Shown here: piece after piece, positions 60,260-64,000 of the stretch
Position numbering within the stretch: position 1 is the first letter of the stretch
Layout of the letters: the number at the start of each line of letters is the position of its first letter
Assembly (NCBI GenBank): GCA_948471205.1
Contig: CAOKRT010000003.1
Coordinates: 1-64,000, forward strand
Direction of reading: 5' to 3'
DNA length: 64,000 nucleotides
Origin: an uncultured Oscillospiraceae bacterium
GTDB taxonomy: Bacteria > Bacillota > Clostridia > Oscillospirales > Acutalibacteraceae
Made by a program: the position numbers and the translations under genes
The notes under the pieces: model-generated
Database searches by the model: none
Seen by the model: only the letters and a program-made list of their open reading frames with translations
Told to the model about the DNA's origin: nothing

Positions 60260-60904
60260 ATGAAAGAAACAATAAGAAAAACAATGGAAAATCTTGAAAA
60301 AAACGGCATGCAGCCTTTTTTTGTTGAAACCAAAGAGGAGGTAGTGCCGCTGATAAAGAAACTTGTGCCTTGCGGCAGCTCTGTTTCAAACGGCGGCAGT
60401 GTAAGTCTTGCCGAAACAGGCGTATCGGCACTGCTGGAAAGCGGGTATTATGATTTTGCAGACCGCAGAGGACTGGAGGGAGAAGCGCTTAGAAACTGTT
60501 ATATAAAAGCCTTTGGATGCGATGCATATTTCTGTTCTTCAAACGCTGTTACGGAAAACGGTGAACTTTATAATGTGGACGGAAATTCAAACCGTGTAGC
60601 CTGCATTGTTTTCGGACCGCGTCAGGTTATTATGGTGGTTGGCATTAATAAAATTGTGCCCGATATAAATGCGGCAATAAAGCGAGTAAAGGATTGTGCC
60701 GCCCCGCCGAATACCCGGCGCCTAAACTGTAAAACACCGTGTGCCGAAACGGGAAAATGTATTAGTCTTAATGCTGAAAATGCCTTTATGTGTGATGGCT
60801 GTAAAAGCCCCCAGCGCATTTGCTGCAATTATGTTGTTTCTGCACAGCAAAGGCATAAAAACAGAATCAAGGTTATTATAGTAAATGAAAAATTAGGTTA
60901 CTGA
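60260..60904 (+). CDS. LUD-domain protein (LutC-like)
   Basis: 214 residues from ATG 60260, one base after the yifB stop. SSVSNGGSVSLAETGVSALL, YFCSSNAVTENGELYNVDG and VGINKIVPDINAAIKRVKD are LUD (DUF162) motifs. A C-terminal Cys-rich tail (CKTPCAETGKC, CDGCKSPQRICC) could bind an Fe-S cluster or zinc. LutC is part of lactate oxidation complexes, but lone LUD proteins of this type in Clostridia have no assigned reaction. Co-transcribed with yifB. Confidence 0.88.
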   Translation: MKETIRKTMENLEKNGMQPFFVETKEEVVPLIKKLVPCGSSVSNGGSVSLAETGVSALLESGYYDFADRRGLEGEALRNCYIKAFGCDAYFCSSNAVTENGELYNVDGNSNRVACIVFGPRQVIMVVGINKIVPDINAAIKRVKDCAAPPNTRRLNCKTPCAETGKCISLNAENAFMCDGCKSPQRICCNYVVSAQQRHKNRIKVIIVNEKLGY

Positions 60905-61040
60905 GTCTGGTGTGTTTTGTTCCTTTTCCGAATTGTATACAAAAAGAATCCGATATGCGTTTTATTTAAGATTTTTGAAACAGTAACTTTTGCGTACGGA
61001 AAGTGAATTTGCTATATGCATACAAGCAGAAAACAGTAAC

Positions 61041-61069
61041 AGCCTCTGAAAAGAGGCTTTTATTTTTTT
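61041..61069 (+). terminator. terminator after the LUD gene
   Basis: AGCCTCT (61041-61047) and AGAGGCT (61052-61058) close a GAAA tetraloop, followed by a T-rich run. It lies 137 bases past the LUD stop; 60905-61040 shows nothing else recognisable. Confidence 0.75.
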
Positions 61070-61120
61070 ACGAAATTGCGGTTTCACATAATTCAGATGC
61101 GCTTTTGCATAAAACGTGAC

Positions 61121-61149
61121 TTTACTTTTTGTTTATTTTAATGTATAAT
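61121..61149 (+). promoter_or_regulatory. promoter upstream of the gene remnant and ABC operon
   Basis: TTTACT (61121-61126), 17 bases, TATAAT (61144-61149). Confidence 0.55.
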
Positions 61150-61159
61150 TAGTATAAAT

Positions 61160-61185
61160 AAAAAACATTAATATTAATGTTTTTT
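61160..61185. repeat. perfect 26-bp palindrome at the transcription start
   Basis: AAAAAACATTAAT followed by ATTAATGTTTTTT. It begins about 10 bases after the -10, so it would be an operator for a dimeric repressor or a short U-tailed hairpin in the RNA. Confidence 0.65.
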
Positions 61186-61189
61186 GTAA

Positions 61190-61384
61190 ATTATATACAA
61201 CGGTTATGAAAGATATTTAATCAATTATATTGCTGAAAAATATTATTTTGAACCGGGTAATAAGTATCAGTTTATCTATTATTACAGAGATATAACTATT
61301 GTTAAAGGCGGACAAGTGTGTTTTGTTGGGGACCAGGGCAATATTAAATCAAAAAATGCAGTTTTTGAGGCATGGGGCTATTAA
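61190..61384 (+). pseudogene. 65-codon gene remnant before the ABC operon
   Basis: From 61190 the frame is open and coding-like: NGYERYLINYIAEKYYFEPG, then QFIYYYRDITIVKGGQVCFV and a final FEAWGY before TAA 61382. There is no ATG, GTG or TTG start near its beginning and no ribosome binding site; TAA precedes it. It seems to be the 3' end of a truncated gene. Family unknown. Confidence 0.45.
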
Positions 61385-61406
61385 ATAATTTAAAGGATTT
61401 TACATA

Positions 61407-62243
61407 ATGAAAAATTTTGTTATTCAATTAAAGCTAATGGCAAAGCAGAAGACATTTGTAATTACAATTTCGGCGGCAATCATATTTTCTGTAATATTTT
61501 TTTTATTAAATTGCATCAGTGAATTTCATTCGGATCTGAATGATGTTTGGGCGGCAAAATATTATTTTCTGGGTTCATCTTTCGGGCAGAGTATCCCAAA
61601 AAGTATTTATTTTACGCTTTTTCCGTTTATTGCTGTTATTCCGTTTGCAGATTCTTTTTTTGAGGAACGGGAAAAACGGACGGCGGAATTCTGTATGGCA
61701 CGGTTATCAAATCATACATACTATTTTTCCAAGCTGTTTGCAGTCTTCTGTTCCGGTGTTATCGTGGCTGCACTGCCGCTGCTTTTAAATATGCTGCTTA
61801 ATTTTATTGCCTTTCCGTTGGATTCAACTGCAACATTTACGAATTTTTCATATGTAAATGCCGGCATATTTACAGATTATGCGGGAAAATATATATTTAA
61901 AAATCTTTTTTTAGAAAATATATATTTGTATAATCTGCTTCATACGTGCTTTGCGTCATTATTCAGCGGTCTTGCGGCCGCGGTTGTTTATCAGCTTTCC
62001 TTTTTCTATAAAAGAAGCAGAATTATGCTGATATGTTCGTTTTTTATTATTTATACGTTTCTTGAAATATTATTGGAAACTTTTGGTTTAAGCGAATTTT
62101 GCGCATCCACTTATATTTTTGGAGCGCAGCCGATTCGCGGTCAATCCATCAGAGGAATGATTGTTGTTTTTATGCTTCTTGCAGCGGCTGCCATTCTTCC
62201 GATACCGTTTGCAAAGAAAAGGCTGAATAATTTTTATGAATAA
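61407..62243 (+). CDS. ABC transporter permease (ABC-2 like)
   Basis: 278 residues with six transmembrane helices. AAAGGA lies before the ATG. The first helix follows LKLMAKQKTFVITISAAI, then a large extracellular loop and a cytoplasmic EEREKRTAEFCMARLSNHTYY segment of the kind that contacts the ATPase. First gene of a four-gene unit; overlaps the next permease by 8 bases. Confidence 0.8.
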   Translation: MKNFVIQLKLMAKQKTFVITISAAIIFSVIFFLLNCISEFHSDLNDVWAAKYYFLGSSFGQSIPKSIYFTLFPFIAVIPFADSFFEEREKRTAEFCMARLSNHTYYFSKLFAVFCSGVIVAALPLLLNMLLNFIAFPLDSTATFTNFSYVNAGIFTDYAGKYIFKNLFLENIYLYNLLHTCFASLFSGLAAAVVYQLSFFYKRSRIMLICSFFIIYTFLEILLETFGLSEFCASTYIFGAQPIRGQSIRGMIVVFMLLAAAAILPIPFAKKRLNNFYE

Positions 62244-62991
62244 GATTTTGTTTAAAAGAAAAGATGTATTGTCTTTATTCGGGTTAAGCGTTTTGTTCGG
62301 AATATTTAAGACATGTATTCTGCTTCCGGCGGATATGGAATTTAATATTGAAAATGCCTTTTTACTTGCAAGAGACGGAAATATGAATTTCGGCGACGGT
62401 GAATACAATGCGGAAATTTTGTTGACTACTTTTACGCTTCTTATGCTTTATCCGGTTGTTTCAAGAATTTTTTCCGATGATTATAACATTGCCAAATCTT
62501 ATATTCTGTTCAGAATGAAAAGCAATGCAAAATGGTATTATTTCAAGGTTTTTCAAAGCTTTGCTTATTGCCTGCATGTTTCATTCTGGAACAATCTTGC
62601 CATTTTGCTTACTGCCGCGGCCATGGGTTATAAAGCAGACAGCACGGCAGATATTATTTTTTATTTTCTGTTTGGCGTTTTTGCAAACTGCATTATACTT
62701 TTTATGTTTGTTTATTTAAACAATCTATGCAGTCTTGTGTTTAAGCCCCATATCAGTGCCATCATAAGCTATTCTGTTTTTATTGCGTCAGTGGGTTTTG
62801 CAAGTTTTGCCACAACGAAAAACGGGCAGTATCATTTGTTTATAAACTATTTTATATCCTGGCATTTAAGAGAGGATGTAAGTATGGTAAAATCGCTTCC
62901 TTCCTTTGCATATTATCTGATTATTTCTTTTATTATTTTGGCTGCGTTTTTTATCGGCAGGCACCTTATAAAAAACGCAGATATGCTGTAA
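62236..62991 (+). CDS. second ABC transporter permease subunit
   Basis: 251 residues with about six hydrophobic segments; the N-terminal part up to DGEYNAEILLTTFTLLML is followed by RIFSDDYNIAKSYILFRMKS, similar in layout to the coupling segment of the first permease. Likely forms a heterodimer with it. Family not identifiable further; such pairs with one ATPase are common for antimicrobial-peptide export or immunity transporters. Confidence 0.75.
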   Translation: MNKILFKRKDVLSLFGLSVLFGIFKTCILLPADMEFNIENAFLLARDGNMNFGDGEYNAEILLTTFTLLMLYPVVSRIFSDDYNIAKSYILFRMKSNAKWYYFKVFQSFAYCLHVSFWNNLAILLTAAAMGYKADSTADIIFYFLFGVFANCIILFMFVYLNNLCSLVFKPHISAIISYSVFIASVGFASFATTKNGQYHLFINYFISWHLREDVSMVKSLPSFAYYLIISFIILAAFFIGRHLIKNADML

Positions 62992-63040
62992 GCGGCTTAA
63001 GAAAATACTTTGTGTTCTCGGAAAGGGTTAAAGGAATTAT

Positions 63041-63697
63041 ATGGGCTATATTGAAATACAAAATTTCTCAAAAGAAATTAAGAGAAATGTTATATTGGAT
63101 AATCTGAATTTACAGTTGGAAAAACATAAAATTTATGGTTTTGTCGGCATAAACGGCTCCGGAAAAACCATGCTTCTTCGCGCAATTGCAGGGCTGATAT
63201 CCGCAACAGACGGAAAAATAATTGTAGACGGTGTGCAGGTGGGAAAAGGAATTCATCCCAAAAGCATGGGTTTATTAATTGAAAATGCAGATTTATGGAA
63301 TGATTTGTCTGCTTTTGAAAATCTGGATATTCTGAATTCCATGGGCAAAACAAAAATAAGCAAGGAAGAAATAAAAAAACTGATTTCGGATTTTGGACTG
63401 GACCCGAACAGCAAAAAAAGTTTTAAGGCTTTTTCGCTTGGAATGAAACAAAAATTAAGAATTGCTCAGGCGTTTATGGGCAATCCCGATTTGCTTGTGC
63501 TGGATGAACCTACAAATGCACTTGATGAAAAAAGCGTTGCCTATTTAAGACAGCGGATTAAGGATTTTAAGGCAAACGGGGGTACGGTTTTATTGGCCAG
63601 CCATTCAAGTGTTGATATAGAAATGCTTTGCGATGAAATTATATTTATGGATTCCGGAAAAATTACTGCGCAAAGGCAGGTGGCACATAATGGTTAA
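63041..63697 (+). CDS. ABC transporter ATP-binding protein
   Basis: 218 residues. Walker A GFVGINGSGKTMLLR, signature FSLGMKQKLRIAQAF (LSGGQ variant SLGMK), Walker B LLVLDEPTNALD and His switch LASHSSVD are all present. The SLGMK signature and short length are typical of ATPases of ABC-2 type exporters (drug, bacteriocin or lantibiotic immunity). It follows the permeases and overlaps the next gene by 8 bases. Confidence 0.92.
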   Translation: MGYIEIQNFSKEIKRNVILDNLNLQLEKHKIYGFVGINGSGKTMLLRAIAGLISATDGKIIVDGVQVGKGIHPKSMGLLIENADLWNDLSAFENLDILNSMGKTKISKEEIKKLISDFGLDPNSKKSFKAFSLGMKQKLRIAQAFMGNPDLLVLDEPTNALDEKSVAYLRQRIKDFKANGGTVLLASHSSVDIEMLCDEIIFMDSGKITAQRQVAHNG

Positions 63698-64000
63698 AAA
63701 TCAGAGAATCTCTGTTACAAAGGCTTCGGTTTCGGTGATGCTGTTGCTGCTGGCTGCGGCGGTTTTGTTCGGAATTCTAACAAGAAGCAGCTATCAGGTT
63801 TATAATAAAAGTTATAATCCTGATGATGCCCAAGTGTTTTTTAGTCAGCAAATAATGAATGAGGCATTTGAAAATCTGGATTCGGCAGCACTGCTGAATG
63901 AAACAAAAATGATATCGTCTGCCTTTGTTGTTACAGTTGAAAAGAATGAAACAATTAACAGAGCAACAAAATCAACGGTTTTGGTAAACAGGGTTATTAA
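63690..64000 (+). CDS. membrane-anchored accessory protein of the ABC operon (3' partial)
   Basis: ATG 63690 overlaps the ATPase stop by 8 bases. The visible 103 codons encode MVKNQRISVTKASVSVMLLL with a single transmembrane helix ending near GILTRSS, then an extracellular part (YQVYNKSYNPDDAQVFF). The frame is open to the window end. It may be a substrate-delivery or permease subunit; the rest is outside. Confidence 0.7.
   Translation, partial: MVKNQRISVTKASVSVMLLLLAAAVLFGILTRSSYQVYNKSYNPDDAQVFFSQQIMNEAFENLDSAALLNETKMISSAFVVTVEKNETINRATKSTVLVNRVI

Noticed and set aside
60905..61040. Small genes in the gap after the LUD gene
   Set aside because: All frames are short and without ribosome binding sites; only the later terminator is convincing.
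1..64000. CRISPR arrays, insertion sequences and rRNA genes
   Set aside because: No regularly spaced short repeats, no transposase and no rRNA sequence were recognised on either strand.

Overview
The window looks like chromosome from a low-GC Gram-positive anaerobe of the class Clostridia, probably a gut Oscillospirales/Ruminococcaceae-type species. The evidence is the AT-rich sequence with consensus TTGACA-17-TATAAT promoters, strong AGGAGG ribosome binding sites, an L27 with a cleavable N-terminus beside its Prp protease, the hydrogenase maturase HydG, a ThiI without rhodanese domain, and a GlpP-type glycerol regulator. I could not compare it with any database.

Left edge (1-1032): the end of a polymorphic-toxin-like gene, an overlapping probable immunity gene and a frameshifted 53-codon ORF. 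1079-4577: ribosome-assembly operon rplU-prp-rpmA-(SGNH hydrolase)-obgE-mrnC. 4592-8252: a minus-strand accessory cluster of secreted, lipoprotein and VanZ-family genes, with two frameshifted members and a decayed VanZ fragment. 8478-12280: glycerol-3-phosphate oxidation unit (glpP, then a GlpA-like dehydrogenase, a flavoprotein partner and a DUF1667 protein). 12402-16597: GH2 glycosidase, tRNA-Val(UAC), class C beta-lactamase-fold hydrolase. 16616-20422: RluA-type pseudouridine synthase, phospholipase C-like protein and luxS on the minus strand, hydG on the plus strand. 20429-25822: degV, argGH with a promoter and tandem ARG boxes, and a COG2509 flavoprotein with a structured leader. 25865-27713: GH28 glycosidase and ogt. 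27738-33895: aromatic amino acid operon tyrA-aroB-aroA-aroC-pheA followed by a TVP38-like membrane protein. 34028-36331: galactokinase and a lipid kinase.

36333-47319 is the most distinctive region. A lone OmpR-type response regulator is divergent from a roughly 2980-residue surface protein. That protein has a signal peptide, about five modules of 390-425 residues and a C-terminal membrane anchor, and is followed by a membrane-anchored partner. The intergenic DNA has two GTAAAC hexamers 11 bp apart and a long inverted repeat, a plausible response-regulator target. The giant gene carries one frame break, and two of its modules share 189 identical bases.

47356-50821 holds a purine nucleoside phosphorylase, a promoter-terminator unit that may be a small RNA, and an orphan phage-tail cassette whose large protein has a baseplate-like N-terminus and a C-type-lectin-like end resembling diversity-generating-retroelement targets. 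50871-54862 is an overlapping chain: thioesterase, HAD-Nudix fusion, cysteine desulfurase, thiI. 54900-56882 includes a DUF1624 membrane protein, a two-gene unit encoding a sigma-region-4-like protein whose promoter has a LexA-type box between -35 and -10, a candidate structured RNA, and a 33-residue membrane peptide. 56885-64000 contains a phosphohexomutase, yifB, a LUD-domain gene, a gene remnant, and an ABC transporter that runs off the window.

Four genes have single-base frame breaks, three of them in A homopolymers, so assembly error versus real decay or phase variation is an open question.
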